Shown piece by piece: positions 25,730-34,651 of a stretch of DNA of 64,000 bases (the first letter of the stretch is position 1; each line of letters begins with the position of its first letter). The notes under the pieces are model-generated. The model searched no databases. It was not told the origin of the DNA and saw nothing but the letters and a program-made list of their open reading frames with translations. The stretch spans positions 1 through 64,000 of the forward strand of contig NZ_JAAOEO010000022.1 of assembly GCF_011393025.1 (NCBI RefSeq), in the 5' to 3' direction. This DNA comes from Neobacillus terrae (GTDB lineage Bacteria; Bacillota; Bacilli; Bacillales; Cytobacillaceae). Made by a program: the position numbers and the translations under genes.

Positions 25730-25948
25730 AACTGCGTATTGGATATGCAAAGATTATGAAGGACGATTTCCTTAACGGTCAATCAAACTATCCATTCGAA
25801 TGCCTTGAAATCAATCGACTGGAACAAACCACCCTTTTTATTTAGATCCATTTTGAAAATTCAGGAACCTTTTTCCAGTTCCATTCGTCTTATTAGAGAG
25901 GATTTTAGTTTTACTAAAAATATTACTCTCACTGAGCGGGTGTCTTGG

Positions 25949-27130
25949 ATGGAAAACAATCATCAGAAAGATAGATTTGATTGGAGCTTAACTCTAATCC
26001 TTTTTCTTTTCTTTTTGGCAAGCTGTACTGCAATTTACAGTGCCCAGGAAGCGGCACAATACCATGAGAATTTCTTCATCAAACAGATTTTTTGGTATTT
26101 TGCCGGTGCTGCAATTATTTTCATTTCCCTGTTATTTGACAGTGAACAATACCAACGGCTTACATGGTACCTTTATGGCTTTGGCATTCTGCTTCTTATC
26201 TCAATTATTTTAGCGCCTGAAAGTATCGCACCCCTCCGCAATGGGGCAAAAAGCTGGTTCATCGTTCCACATCTAGGATCGATTCAGCCATCTGAGTTTG
26301 TTAAAACATTTTTAATATTGGCTCTGAGCCGTATTATTGTGTCCCATCAGCAAAATACTTTCATGAAATCTCTTGGTTCCGATATACTTCTGCTTTTCAA
26401 AATGGGCATGGTCACTGCCCTGCCATTAGGCTTTATTATGCTTCAGCCCGACCTTGGGACCGCCCTCGTGCTTCTCTCTATTCTTACCGGTATGATTCTT
26501 GTTTCGGGCATAAGCTGGAAAATTATAACCCCTCTGTATGGTGCTGGTGCCTCTTTGGCGGGATTTATTCTTTATATGGTTATTAAAAAGCCTGAGCTTT
26601 TAGAAAAATACCTAAAAGTCCAAACCTATCAATTTAACAGGATTTACGCTTGGATTGATCCTATTAATAACCAGAGTGATTCTGGATACCATTTATTCAA
26701 ATCACTTACTGCAATCGGTTCTGGACTTCTTACCGGCAAAGGATTTGGCAAACGGGAGGTTTACATCCCGGAGAGCCACACTGATTTTATCTTTAGTGTA
26801 ATTGGGGAGGAATATGGCTTTATCGGCGGCAGCATCATAGTAGGCCTATTCTTTATGTTAATTTTTCATCTCATTCGGACTGCACAGATAACAGATGATC
26901 CCTTTAATTCTTATATTTGTGCAGGGATCATTAGCATGCTCACCTTCCACGTGTTTCAGAATATAGGCATGACCATTCAGGTTTTGCCCATTACCGGTAT
27001 TCCTCTTCCTTTTATGAGTTACGGAGGGAGTTCATTAATGGGAAATATGTTTGCTATGGGGCTCGTTTACAGCATTCATTACCATCACCGTGAATATATG
27101 TTTTCCAAGGGGATTTTTTTAAGAGGTTAA
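25949..27130 (+). CDS. rodA: FtsW/RodA/SpoVE family protein, RodA-type
   Basis: A SEDS-family peptidoglycan glycosyltransferase with about ten membrane helices; 393 residues from the ATG at 25949, the same length as B. subtilis RodA. Conserved blocks are IQPSEFVKTFLILAL, LGTALVLLSIL, YVPES-like VYIPESHTDFIFSVIGEEYG, and the C-terminal TGIPLPFMSYGGSS. The ribosome binding site is weak (GAGCGGGTG), and the frame is open 48 codons upstream without conserved sequence, so the start is uncertain. It is not next to mreBCD. Confidence 0.9.
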   Translation: MENNHQKDRFDWSLTLILFLFFLASCTAIYSAQEAAQYHENFFIKQIFWYFAGAAIIFISLLFDSEQYQRLTWYLYGFGILLLISIILAPESIAPLRNGAKSWFIVPHLGSIQPSEFVKTFLILALSRIIVSHQQNTFMKSLGSDILLLFKMGMVTALPLGFIMLQPDLGTALVLLSILTGMILVSGISWKIITPLYGAGASLAGFILYMVIKKPELLEKYLKVQTYQFNRIYAWIDPINNQSDSGYHLFKSLTAIGSGLLTGKGFGKREVYIPESHTDFIFSVIGEEYGFIGGSIIVGLFFMLIFHLIRTAQITDDPFNSYICAGIISMLTFHVFQNIGMTIQVLPITGIPLPFMSYGGSSLMGNMFAMGLVYSIHYHHREYMFSKGIFLRG

Positions 27131-27144
27131 AAGATTTTCAACTT

Positions 27145-27169
27145 GTTTCATCCTCAGCGGATTGGGTAC
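27145..27169 (+). promoter_or_regulatory. Possible sigma-B promoter of the LapA-domain gene
   Basis: GTTTCA (27145-27150) and GGGTAC (27164-27169) are separated by 13 bp, 40 bp before the start codon. Each hexamer differs by one base from GTTTAA and GGGTAT. An overlapping TATACT could be a sigma-A -10 element. Confidence 0.5.
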
Positions 27170-27209
27170 CTATACTATAAAACTGGAGCTAAGGAAGGAG
27201 GGACAGGTC

Positions 27210-27530
27210 TTGAAATCACAAGGGAGTTTGATCCTTGCCATTCTGTTTGCTTTACTAGTAGCATTATTCGCTGTAATAAACGTGGACCCCGTTAAGGTGG
27301 ATTATTTTTTGGGAACAGCAAAATGGCCACTTATCTTAGTTATATTAGGCTCAGTATTGGCTGGTGTTATCATTATGGGGGCAGTCGGTGCAAGAAGAAT
27401 TTATGCCCTAAAACGCGAGATTAAAGCTTTACGCAAAGAAAAAGACGAACTGAAAGTCCGGAATCATTTAGCTAAAACGGAGGCTGAACCTTACGAAAAA
27501 AATAACTACCGGCTTGCCGATGAAAAATAG
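27210..27530 (+). CDS. LapA domain (DUF1049) membrane protein
   Basis: This 107-residue protein has two membrane helices (SLILAILFALLVALFAVINV and the segment PLILVILGSVLAGVIIMGAV) separated by VDPVKVDYFLGTAKWP, followed by a basic/acidic coiled-coil tail (LKREIKALRKEKDELKV). That is the LapA_dom/YrvD pattern; function is unclear, with E. coli LapA taking part in LPS assembly control, which cannot apply here. It starts at TTG (27210), right after AAGGAGG-type GGAAGGAGGG. Confidence 0.85.
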   Translation: MKSQGSLILAILFALLVALFAVINVDPVKVDYFLGTAKWPLILVILGSVLAGVIIMGAVGARRIYALKREIKALRKEKDELKVRNHLAKTEAEPYEKNNYRLADEK

Positions 27531-27538
27531 AAAAATAA

Positions 27539-27594
27539 AAAGGCTGTCTCTTTGATTCGCTGATGTACGAATTCTAAGAGGCAGCCTTTATTTA
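27539..27594 (+). terminator. Terminator of the LapA-domain gene
   Basis: AAGGCTGTCTCTT and AAGAGGCAGCCTT form a long stem around a larger loop, followed by TATTT. Confidence 0.82.
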
Positions 27595-27631
27595 TATTTT
27601 ACATGCCGCCTTCGCAACCTAGTGACAATCT

Positions 27632-28540
27632 CTAGTTTTCCGCCTTTGGTTTAAGCATTTGGAAATGATGCTGGAGCACTTCTATTTCAAGAGGAGTTTT
27701 AAGATAAACTTCACCATCTGTATCCACATCTCTTGGCTGATCGGTACGGATATTTATTTTCTTTCCGGAAAAATGAAGGATTTCCTTTGACAGCTCTTCC
27801 TCTTCATCTGCTAAAGAAAAATCTCCTGATAGATACTCTTTTAAAACTCCCAGACCCGCATTTTTAATAATAAATATATCGGCCAGCCCATCGTTATAAC
27901 TGATGTCCTTACATGGAAGGGTTCTGGTGCCGATCGAATCTCCATTTGCAGCAAGAATCATGACGGCTTCTCCATCTGAAATTTCCCCGTCATACTCTAT
28001 CCTGTAACTAAAAGGATCCATATTGCGAATGGTGCGAATAGCGCTTAAATAATAGCCAATCCTCCCAAGAGCGGCTTTCTCATTTTCTTTTATATTATTA
28101 GAGGTTTCTGTTATTAAGCCCAGCCCGCAAAAATTCAAAGTATACCCATCGTTAACCTTCATAGCATCTACACTTACAATCTCGCCATTCACAAGCATTT
28201 CGGCTGCGGACTTAATATCCTGCGGGACTCCGAGTGATCTGCTGAAATCATTGCAGGTTCCTCCAGGCAATATTGCAATTACTGGACGATTTTTCAGAGC
28301 AGCTAGTCCATTTACACACTCATGTAAAGTCCCATCACCACCAAGAATAATAGCCAAGTCCACTGTTTCGCCGTACGCCTGACATAACTTCATGGCATCA
28401 CCGGGTTCTTCAGTTTTCAGCAATAATAGTTGTCCGATCGTTTCAGTTAGAATTGGAACAGAAACACCTAAGGATTTATCAATATCCTTCTGTCCTGCGT
28501 TACCGTTATAAATTAATAATGCTTTTTTGAATCGCTGCAC
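27632..28540 (-). CDS. Diacylglycerol kinase-family lipid kinase (YegS/BmrU type)
   Basis: The 302 residues match the DAGK catalytic fold: KALLIYNGNAGQKD at the N-terminus, the ATP-binding ILGGDGTLHECVNGL near residue 63-77, PGGTCNDFSRSLGVP, and a C-terminal beta domain with DGLADIFI and DTDGEVYLKTPLEIEV. Soluble relatives phosphorylate diacylglycerol or related lipids at the membrane; the substrate here is unknown. Translation starts at GTG behind GGAGGTG. Confidence 0.9.
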   Translation of the reverse strand: MQRFKKALLIYNGNAGQKDIDKSLGVSVPILTETIGQLLLLKTEEPGDAMKLCQAYGETVDLAIILGGDGTLHECVNGLAALKNRPVIAILPGGTCNDFSRSLGVPQDIKSAAEMLVNGEIVSVDAMKVNDGYTLNFCGLGLITETSNNIKENEKAALGRIGYYLSAIRTIRNMDPFSYRIEYDGEISDGEAVMILAANGDSIGTRTLPCKDISYNDGLADIFIIKNAGLGVLKEYLSGDFSLADEEEELSKEILHFSGKKINIRTDQPRDVDTDGEVYLKTPLEIEVLQHHFQMLKPKAEN

Positions 28541-28740
28541 GCTTCTTCACCTCCACTTTTATATTTTTCTTTTTAAAAATTTTATTTTTCAAGATACCCT
28601 TCTGAAAAAAAGTCCTTTTCAGAGAGTTCGAAAGTAAGTGTGCATATATGTTCTTAGAAGCCTAATATTTTGACCTTACCCTTTATTAGCCGCATGGAAA
28701 CTTGCTAAGTTACCACAGCACATCGGAGGTCATGTTGACA

Positions 28741-28765
28741 GTTTAGCCGGTAAAACGCTGGGTAT
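28741..28765 (+). promoter_or_regulatory. Sigma-B-type promoter of the TM-helix channel gene
   Basis: GTTTAG (28741-28746) and GGGTAT (28760-28765) are spaced 13 bp apart, about 40 bp before the start codon; only one base departs from the sigma-B consensus. Confidence 0.78.
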
Positions 28766-28803
28766 ATAAGACTGCATATTAAACCATTAAGGAGTGAAGC
28801 AAT

Positions 28804-30408
28804 TTGAGCAAAAATCATTATTGGGCTGGCTGGGATCAATTCGCCTTCCGCTTGCCTGACTTTTTAATGGCCATCGCTGTGTTGTTAATTGGATGGCTTG
28901 TAGCAAAACTTATCGAGAAGGGAGTTTATAAGGCTTTACAAAAAACGAGCCTTGACGACCGCCTTTTTCCGAACCACAACAATAATAAGAAATTTTCCTC
29001 GGAGAAGATTATCAGTAAAATCATTTACTATTTACTGCTGGTATTTGTTTTTATTCTCTTCTTTAACCTTCTCGATTTAAATATTATTGCAGGTCCTTTA
29101 GCCGGAATGCTTTCCACTGTCATGGGAGCTATTCCTAGTATTCTAAAAGCAGCCTTAATTCTTTTATTCGCATGGCTGGTTGCTACAGGATTAAGTATGC
29201 TGATTCGAAAAGCAGGGAAAACATTAAAGGTTCATCAGGGACTTCATAAATTAAATATAACAAAAGAAAATCAGGACCCTTCCCAGTTGGTCGACAGAAT
29301 CGCTAAAATTGTTTTTTACCTAGTTCTTCTGTTATTCCTTCCGGGTGTATTGGCTGCCCTTAATATTAGCGGCATTTCCGGTCCTTTCTCCAATATGCTG
29401 ACAGGCATGCTTGCATTCCTTCCAAAGCTGTTTGCAGCGGCACTTATTGTTTTGGTTGGCTGGTTTGTTGCAAAAATCGTGAGAGATATTCTTACAAACT
29501 TCCTTCAGGCACTTGGATTGGAAAAACTGGTACAGCGTTTCGGACTATCCAATTTATTTTCTGGGACAAGTCTTTCCGCTGTCATAGGGAATATTGTATT
29601 CATTCTAATCCTCATTCCAACCGTTATTACTGCACTTGAAAAATTAAATTTAAAAGGTATTTCTGAGCCTGCTATTTCTATGCTGAATACCGTATTAAAT
29701 ATGATTCCGAATATCATTGTTGCCGTTCTTTTCATCCTTGCAGGCTTATGGATTGGAAAATGGATCAACACATTTGTTACACAGCTTCTTGACCGAATTG
29801 GATTTAATTCTTTCTTCCACGGAATGGGTATTGGCAAAAGCACCGCTGCAGTTTCCATTTCAAAAGTGGTCGGCTATATTGCCCAAATTTTCGTTGTACT
29901 ACTATTTGTTGTCCAAGCTTTAAATATTTTAAATTTAAATTTCCTTGTAAGACTTGCAACAGGCGTTATTGCTTATCTTCCAAATGTATTTGCAGCAGTA
30001 GTAATCCTTTTAACAGGACTATTCCTTGGAGGTGTTGTTAAAAAGATCCTAAAAGGCATGATTCAGGGTCCTCACTTCCGTCTGCTTCCTTCAGTGGCAA
30101 AATATGCAATCCTCGCCATTTCTATATTTATGGCACTTGATCAGCTTGGAGTGGCAGCATCTATTGTAAACTCTGCCTTTATTCTAATTCTTGGCGGACT
30201 GGCACTTGCTTTTGGCTTATCTTTTGGTCTTGGCGGAAGAGAATTCGCAGCAGTATATCTTGCAAAACTGGATAAGAAGATCTCACAGACTTCTGTACAA
30301 TCCCCTCCTCCAAAACAGGGAAAAATGGGAAATATGAATCCAGGCCAGATTAATCCAACCCCTCCAAATAATAGACCTGGCGGAGATACTCCTAACGATA
30401 TACAATAA
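28804..30408 (+). CDS. Mechanosensitive channel-like protein with repeated TM-helix domains
   Basis: The 534 residues contain four to five repeats of the conserved TM-helix unit (PF05552 type): pairs such as PDFLMAIAVLLIGWLVAKLI, IPSILKAALILLFAWLVATG, LPKLFAAALIVLVGWFVAKI, IPNIIVAVLFILAGLWIGKW and LPNVFAAVVILLTGLFLGGV. The C-terminus ends in LGGLALAFGLSFGLGGREFA, resembling the MscS pore helix, and a Pro/Asn-rich tail. TTG start behind AAGGAG. Family members are annotated as small-conductance mechanosensitive channels, e.g. CmpX; gating is not proven. The sigma-B promoter suggests stress induction. Confidence 0.85.
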   Translation: MSKNHYWAGWDQFAFRLPDFLMAIAVLLIGWLVAKLIEKGVYKALQKTSLDDRLFPNHNNNKKFSSEKIISKIIYYLLLVFVFILFFNLLDLNIIAGPLAGMLSTVMGAIPSILKAALILLFAWLVATGLSMLIRKAGKTLKVHQGLHKLNITKENQDPSQLVDRIAKIVFYLVLLLFLPGVLAALNISGISGPFSNMLTGMLAFLPKLFAAALIVLVGWFVAKIVRDILTNFLQALGLEKLVQRFGLSNLFSGTSLSAVIGNIVFILILIPTVITALEKLNLKGISEPAISMLNTVLNMIPNIIVAVLFILAGLWIGKWINTFVTQLLDRIGFNSFFHGMGIGKSTAAVSISKVVGYIAQIFVVLLFVVQALNILNLNFLVRLATGVIAYLPNVFAAVVILLTGLFLGGVVKKILKGMIQGPHFRLLPSVAKYAILAISIFMALDQLGVAASIVNSAFILILGGLALAFGLSFGLGGREFAAVYLAKLDKKISQTSVQSPPPKQGKMGNMNPGQINPTPPNNRPGGDTPNDIQ

Positions 30409-30418
30409 GAACAATTTT

Positions 30419-30449
30419 AAAGGCTTTGGAATTTTCCAAAGCCTTTTTT
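30419..30449 (+). terminator. Terminator of the TM-helix channel gene
   Basis: AAAGGCTTTGG and CCAAAGCCTTT form an 11-bp stem followed by T residues. Confidence 0.93.
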
Positions 30450-30572
30450 AATAAAAATTCAAGGATTAGCTTGTATAATAGAAAACTGTGGCATACACTT
30501 TTCATAGGAAATCCTAAACAGGGATGCCTTTTTATTTTTTAGGCTGAATTTTTTAAAAAGTGAAGGTGGATC

Positions 30573-31157
30573 ATGAAGGACTTTATATTTTCCGTTTTAT
30601 CGTTCTTATCGGACTTGGGCTATTTAGGTATTGCACTTGGACTTATGATTGAGATTATTCCAAGTGAAATTGTATTAGGTTACGGCGGCTATATGATTTC
30701 TAAGGGAATGTTTAGCTATCCTGGTGCAGTTATTGCCGGAACCATTGGCGGAACCATCGCGCAGCTTTTCCTTTATTGGGCCGGTTATTATGGCGGAAGG
30801 CCATTCCTTGAGAAATACGGCAAGTACATATTGATTAAAAAGAAACAAATCGATATATCCGAGAAATGGTTTGAAAAATATGGTGCAGGAATGATTTTCT
30901 CTGCCCGTTTTATCCCTGTAGTTCGGCATGCGATCTCTATTCCAGCCGGAATTGCAAAAATGCCTGTAAGCAAGTTCACTCTCTATACCATAGCAGCAAT
31001 TGTCCCTTGGACGATCTTTTTCCTTTACCTGGGAGAAGTTTTAGGAAAAAATTGGGCCAATATTAAAGAATATGCCCAGCCCTATGTACTTCCCACAATT
31101 GCAGTCGCAGTTGTGATCGGCGTCATATACTTCCTCATTAAAAGAAAAAGTAAATAA
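30573..31157 (+). CDS. DedA family membrane protein
   Basis: A 194-residue polytopic protein of the DedA/VTT superfamily, which includes undecaprenyl-phosphate and phosphatidylethanolamine flippases in bacilli (UptA, PetA). Motifs seen are the re-entrant loop EIIPSEIVLGYGGYM, FLYWAGYYGGRPFLEKYGKY, and SARFIPVVRHAISIPAGIAKM with the F-x-R-x-x-P-x-x-R pattern. Which lipid it carries cannot be told. ATG behind AAGGTGG. A sigma-A-like TATAAT at about 30475 lies upstream. Confidence 0.9.
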   Translation: MKDFIFSVLSFLSDLGYLGIALGLMIEIIPSEIVLGYGGYMISKGMFSYPGAVIAGTIGGTIAQLFLYWAGYYGGRPFLEKYGKYILIKKKQIDISEKWFEKYGAGMIFSARFIPVVRHAISIPAGIAKMPVSKFTLYTIAAIVPWTIFFLYLGEVLGKNWANIKEYAQPYVLPTIAVAVVIGVIYFLIKRKSK

Positions 31158-31164
31158 TTGATTA

Positions 31165-31200
31165 AAAGCAGACCCAAATTTCAGGGTCTGCTTCTTTTTT
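31165..31200 (+). terminator. Terminator of the dedA gene
   Basis: AAGCAGACCC and GGGTCTGCTT pair around AAATTTCA, followed by CTTTTTT. Confidence 0.92.
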
Positions 31201-31216
31201 GTAAATATAGGTTTGG

Positions 31217-31323
31217 GCTCAATCAATCCGTTTTTGCATTCTATCAATTACTTTTAGATTTCTATCAATCAGTTTTTAACTCTTATCAATCATTTCTCCA
31301 CTTTTATCAATCATTTGATAAAT
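31217..31323. repeat. Array of five 20-23 bp degenerate direct repeats
   Basis: Five units start at about 31218, 31241, 31262, 31282 and 31303. The core is YTATCAATCA followed by a T-rich spacer; unit 1 (TCAATCAATCC) and unit 2 (ATCAATTAC) diverge most. The array sits between the dedA and kimA terminators, with no open reading frame across it. Confidence 0.8.
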
Positions 31324-31333
31324 CTAAGTAACT

Positions 31334-31362
31334 AAAAAAAGTGCCCTGTTTCCAGGACACTT
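31334..31362 (-). terminator. Terminator of kimA
   Basis: Minus-strand AAGTGTCCTG and CAGGGCACTT form a stem with loop GAAA and are followed by TTTTTTT. Confidence 0.93.
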
Positions 31363-31367
31363 CAAAT

Positions 31368-33191
31368 CTATTTTTTAAATTGGTATGGCAATGTTGCTAC
31401 AATAACCTTCTTTTTATATAAAAGATAGGTGCGGATTAACAGGCTTGACTGGTTATGAAGAATGTAATGCCAGTTCTTCTTGGTCATGAACTGCGGAATC
31501 AGGACTGTTACCCTGTAGTTCGATTCACTTGCCTTGTGCTCGACAATATCAATGAACTTCCTTAACGGCTGAAGGACGCTCCGATAATGCGAATGTATTG
31601 TTACCAATCGGACATCAGGCCGCCATTTTTGCCATTTTTCCTCAAACTTCTTCTCATCATCTCTATCAAAGGAAACATAGACAGCAATCACCTGATCGGT
31701 AAGAGACTTAGCATAGTTGATAGAGTTTTCTACTACCTTAGTAATTCCTGCTACTGGGACTATGATAACATTTCCCTCTATTTTAACAGCTGGGTGATCT
31801 GGATCAATCCTGAGCTGCTCACCTACGGCATTGTAGTGAGTATATATCCGCTGAAAAAGAATCACAATTAATGGAAGGAAAATCAACACTGACCAAACTT
31901 GGCCGAATTTTGTGATAAAAAAGATCACTAGCACAGTAAAAGTAATGATGGCGCCAATAAGATTAGCCGTTAATTTTGCAATCCAGCGTGCCGGTTTTTC
32001 ACGAATCCATTTAAGAATCATGCCCGTTTGTGAAAGGGTAAACGGAATAAATACTCCCACTGCATAAAGTGGAATGAGCTGTTCCGTCTGGCCGCCAAAC
32101 GCGATAATCAGTACAATCGAAGCGACCCCAAGGGAGACAATTCCATTGGAATAACCGAGCCTGTCACCCCTGATGGTGAACATTCTTGGCATGTATTTAT
32201 CCTTGGCCAGGTTATACGCCAGAAGCGGAAACGCGGAATAGCCTGTGTTAGCTGCAAGAACCAGAATCAGTGCTGTTGTACCCTGTACAAAAAAGTAAAG
32301 ATAACCCCTGCCAAAGGTCCCTTTGGCAATTTGTGAGACAACTGTTTCATTGGCTTTTGGGGAAATCCCGTAATAATAAGCCATAAAGGTAATACCTGAA
32401 AATAACAAAGCAAGTAAAGATCCCATTAAAATAAGTGTTTTAGCCGCATTATTTGGTGCCGGGTCTTTGAAATTAGGGATCGCATTTGATATTGCTTCAA
32501 CACCTGTGAGGGCCGAACACCCTGATGCAAAGGCACGCAATAGTAAAAACAATGTAATTCCCTGAACAGGCGTTCCAATGGAGATATGTGTACCTGCATG
32601 TACATGTCCTGTTAAAATTTTAAAAGCACCAGTTCCTATTAAAATAAACAGCGCAATAACAAATAGATAAACTGGATATGCAAGAATAGTAGCTGATTCT
32701 GTTAATCCACGTAAATTTAAAATGGTAATTAAAATAACAAGGATACAGGCAATAAAAACATTGTATGGATGAAGGCCAGGTAATGCTGATGTAATCGCAT
32801 CGGTACCCGCCGACACACTAACAGCTACCGTTAAAATATAGTCAACTAGGAGAGACCCGCCAGCTATCAAACCCGCTGTAAGCCCCAGGTTTTCTTTAGA
32901 AACGAGGTAAGCCCCGCCCCCATTAGGATAGGAAAAGATAATCTGCCGATAGGACAATATTAATGCTGCCAATAAAAATAAAACCCCTATTGCAATAGGA
33001 ACGGAGTACCAGTATGCAATAGCTCCAATGGTTGCCAAAACAAGCAAAATTTGCTCTGTTCCATAAGCTACAGAGGAAAGTGCGTCAGATGATAGAATGG
33101 CTAATGCTTTAAATATATTTAACTTTTGTTCGCCGAGTGCCGTCGATTTTAACGGGCGGCCGATCAAGAGTCGCTTGACAGAAGATAACAT
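31368..33191 (-). CDS. kimA: High-affinity potassium importer KimA (YdaO type)
   Basis: From the ATG at 33191 (behind GGTGGGTG) the protein has 607 residues, as B. subtilis KimA. It is an APC-fold K+/H+ symporter with about 12 membrane helices; typical parts are LNIFKALAILSSDALSSVAYGTEQI, FSYPNGGGAYLVSKENLG and a ~150-residue cytosolic C-terminal domain (VIVPVAGITKVVENSINYAKS). In B. subtilis expression and activity respond to c-di-AMP. The 179-bp gap to the divergent symporter gene shows no ydaO-type riboswitch I can recognise. Confidence 0.93.
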   Translation of the reverse strand: MLSSVKRLLIGRPLKSTALGEQKLNIFKALAILSSDALSSVAYGTEQILLVLATIGAIAYWYSVPIAIGVLFLLAALILSYRQIIFSYPNGGGAYLVSKENLGLTAGLIAGGSLLVDYILTVAVSVSAGTDAITSALPGLHPYNVFIACILVILITILNLRGLTESATILAYPVYLFVIALFILIGTGAFKILTGHVHAGTHISIGTPVQGITLFLLLRAFASGCSALTGVEAISNAIPNFKDPAPNNAAKTLILMGSLLALLFSGITFMAYYYGISPKANETVVSQIAKGTFGRGYLYFFVQGTTALILVLAANTGYSAFPLLAYNLAKDKYMPRMFTIRGDRLGYSNGIVSLGVASIVLIIAFGGQTEQLIPLYAVGVFIPFTLSQTGMILKWIREKPARWIAKLTANLIGAIITFTVLVIFFITKFGQVWSVLIFLPLIVILFQRIYTHYNAVGEQLRIDPDHPAVKIEGNVIIVPVAGITKVVENSINYAKSLTDQVIAVYVSFDRDDEKKFEEKWQKWRPDVRLVTIHSHYRSVLQPLRKFIDIVEHKASESNYRVTVLIPQFMTKKNWHYILHNQSSLLIRTYLLYKKKVIVATLPYQFKK

Positions 33192-33298
33192 TTGATTCAC
33201 CCACCAAAGCAAAGTTGAAATCCCGATTGATTTTAACATACTCCATTTGTAATATGAAGCATTTCTTTTGTAACATGCGCTTAATTTGACTCAGTTAG

Positions 33299-33323
33299 GT
33301 TTAAATAATAACATTATGGGTAT
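33299..33323 (+). promoter_or_regulatory. Consensus sigma-B promoter of the glutamate symporter gene
   Basis: GTTTAA (33299-33304) and GGGTAT (33318-33323) are both exact sigma-B hexamers with a 13-bp spacer, ~48 bp before the start codon on the plus strand. Confidence 0.85.
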
Positions 33324-33370
33324 ATTTACTTTGTTAGAGTACATTTGTATTTTCTGAAAGGAATGATATT

Positions 33371-34651
33371 TTGAAAAGGCTAGGACTTGCTTGGCAAATT
33401 CTTATAGGATTGATACTTGGAATAGCCGTTGGGGCTATTTTTTACGGTAATCCTTCTACTACAACCTATTTACAGCCGATTGGCACTATTTTTATAAGGC
33501 TGATAAAAATGATCGTTATCCCGATTGTTATTTCCAGTATTATAGTTGGAGTTGCTGGCGTCGGAGATATAAAAAAGCTAGGAAAACTGGGTGGTAAAAC
33601 TATCCTTTATTTTGAGATTATTACGACAATCGCGATTATTGTTGGATTGCTAGCTGCTAACCTGATCCATCCGGGTACTGGCATTAATATGAGTTCTCTG
33701 AACAAAGGCGATATCAGCGGGTACCTCTCCACTACTAAGGAAGTAAAAACTCACAGCATGGCTGATACTTTGGTTAATATTGTACCTGCAAACCTATTTG
33801 ACTCTCTTGTTCGCGGGGACATGCTGGCTATTATCTTTTTTTCTGTCTTCTTTGGCCTTGGAATTGCTGCCATTGGTGAAAAAGGAAAACCTGTTCTAAA
33901 CTTCTTCGAGGGAACAGCAAGTGCCATGTTTTATGTAACAAACCAGATTATGAAATTTGCACCTCTGGGGGTTTTCGCCCTAATTGGTGTAACCGTATCC
34001 ACTTTTGGGGTTAGTTCCCTCATACCGCTAAGTAAATTGATTGTTACAGTTTATGGAACGATGATTTTCTTTGTTATAGTTGTATTAGGCTTAGTAGCAA
34101 GATTTTTTGGTATTAACATCTTCAATCTATTTAAAATTTTAAAAGACGAACTTATTCTTGCTTACTCTACAGCTAGCTCTGAAACTGTTTTGCCAAAGTT
34201 AATTGAAAAAATGGAGCGTTTTGGCTGTCCTAAAGCAATCACCTCATTTGTAATCCCTACAGGCTATTCATTTAACCTGGACGGCTCAACATTATACCAG
34301 GCATTGGCAGCGATTTTTATCGCTCAAATGTATGGAATCCACCTATCGATTGGACAGCAGATTTCCCTGATGCTTGTTCTGATGGTAACATCAAAGGGTA
34401 TTGCCGGAGTTCCTGGAGTATCATTCGTTGTTCTTCTTGCTACTCTTGGAACAGTTGGAATTCCTCTTGAGGGACTAGCATTTATTGCAGGTATTGACCG
34501 CTTGCTTGATATGGCCCGAACAGCAGTAAACGTGGTTGGTAACTCACTTGCCGCCATTGTTATGTCAAAATCGGAAAAGCAGTATGACGAGGATAAGGGT
34601 GCTGCTTATCTTAATGAGATTAACGGACGTAAAACAGTACTGGAAAAATAA
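33371..34651 (+). CDS. Dicarboxylate/amino acid:cation symporter, GltT/GltP type
   Basis: A 426-residue DAACS/GltPh-family transporter for glutamate/aspartate. The hallmark regions are visible: STASSETVLPKL (hairpin 1), GYSFNLDGSTLYQALAA (helix 7) and MVTSKGIAGVPG (hairpin 2), ending with DRLLDMARTAVNVVGNSLAAI. It starts at TTG (33371) behind AAAGGAATG. It is divergent from kimA, so the two may raise potassium and glutamate together. Regulation by SigB is predicted from the promoter at 33299-33323. Confidence 0.93.
   Translation: MKRLGLAWQILIGLILGIAVGAIFYGNPSTTTYLQPIGTIFIRLIKMIVIPIVISSIIVGVAGVGDIKKLGKLGGKTILYFEIITTIAIIVGLLAANLIHPGTGINMSSLNKGDISGYLSTTKEVKTHSMADTLVNIVPANLFDSLVRGDMLAIIFFSVFFGLGIAAIGEKGKPVLNFFEGTASAMFYVTNQIMKFAPLGVFALIGVTVSTFGVSSLIPLSKLIVTVYGTMIFFVIVVLGLVARFFGINIFNLFKILKDELILAYSTASSETVLPKLIEKMERFGCPKAITSFVIPTGYSFNLDGSTLYQALAAIFIAQMYGIHLSIGQQISLMLVLMVTSKGIAGVPGVSFVVLLATLGTVGIPLEGLAFIAGIDRLLDMARTAVNVVGNSLAAIVMSKSEKQYDEDKGAAYLNEINGRKTVLEK

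Noticed and set aside
31201..31330. CRISPR array
   Set aside because: The five units are degenerate 20-23 bp repeats with no distinct spacers and no cas genes nearby.
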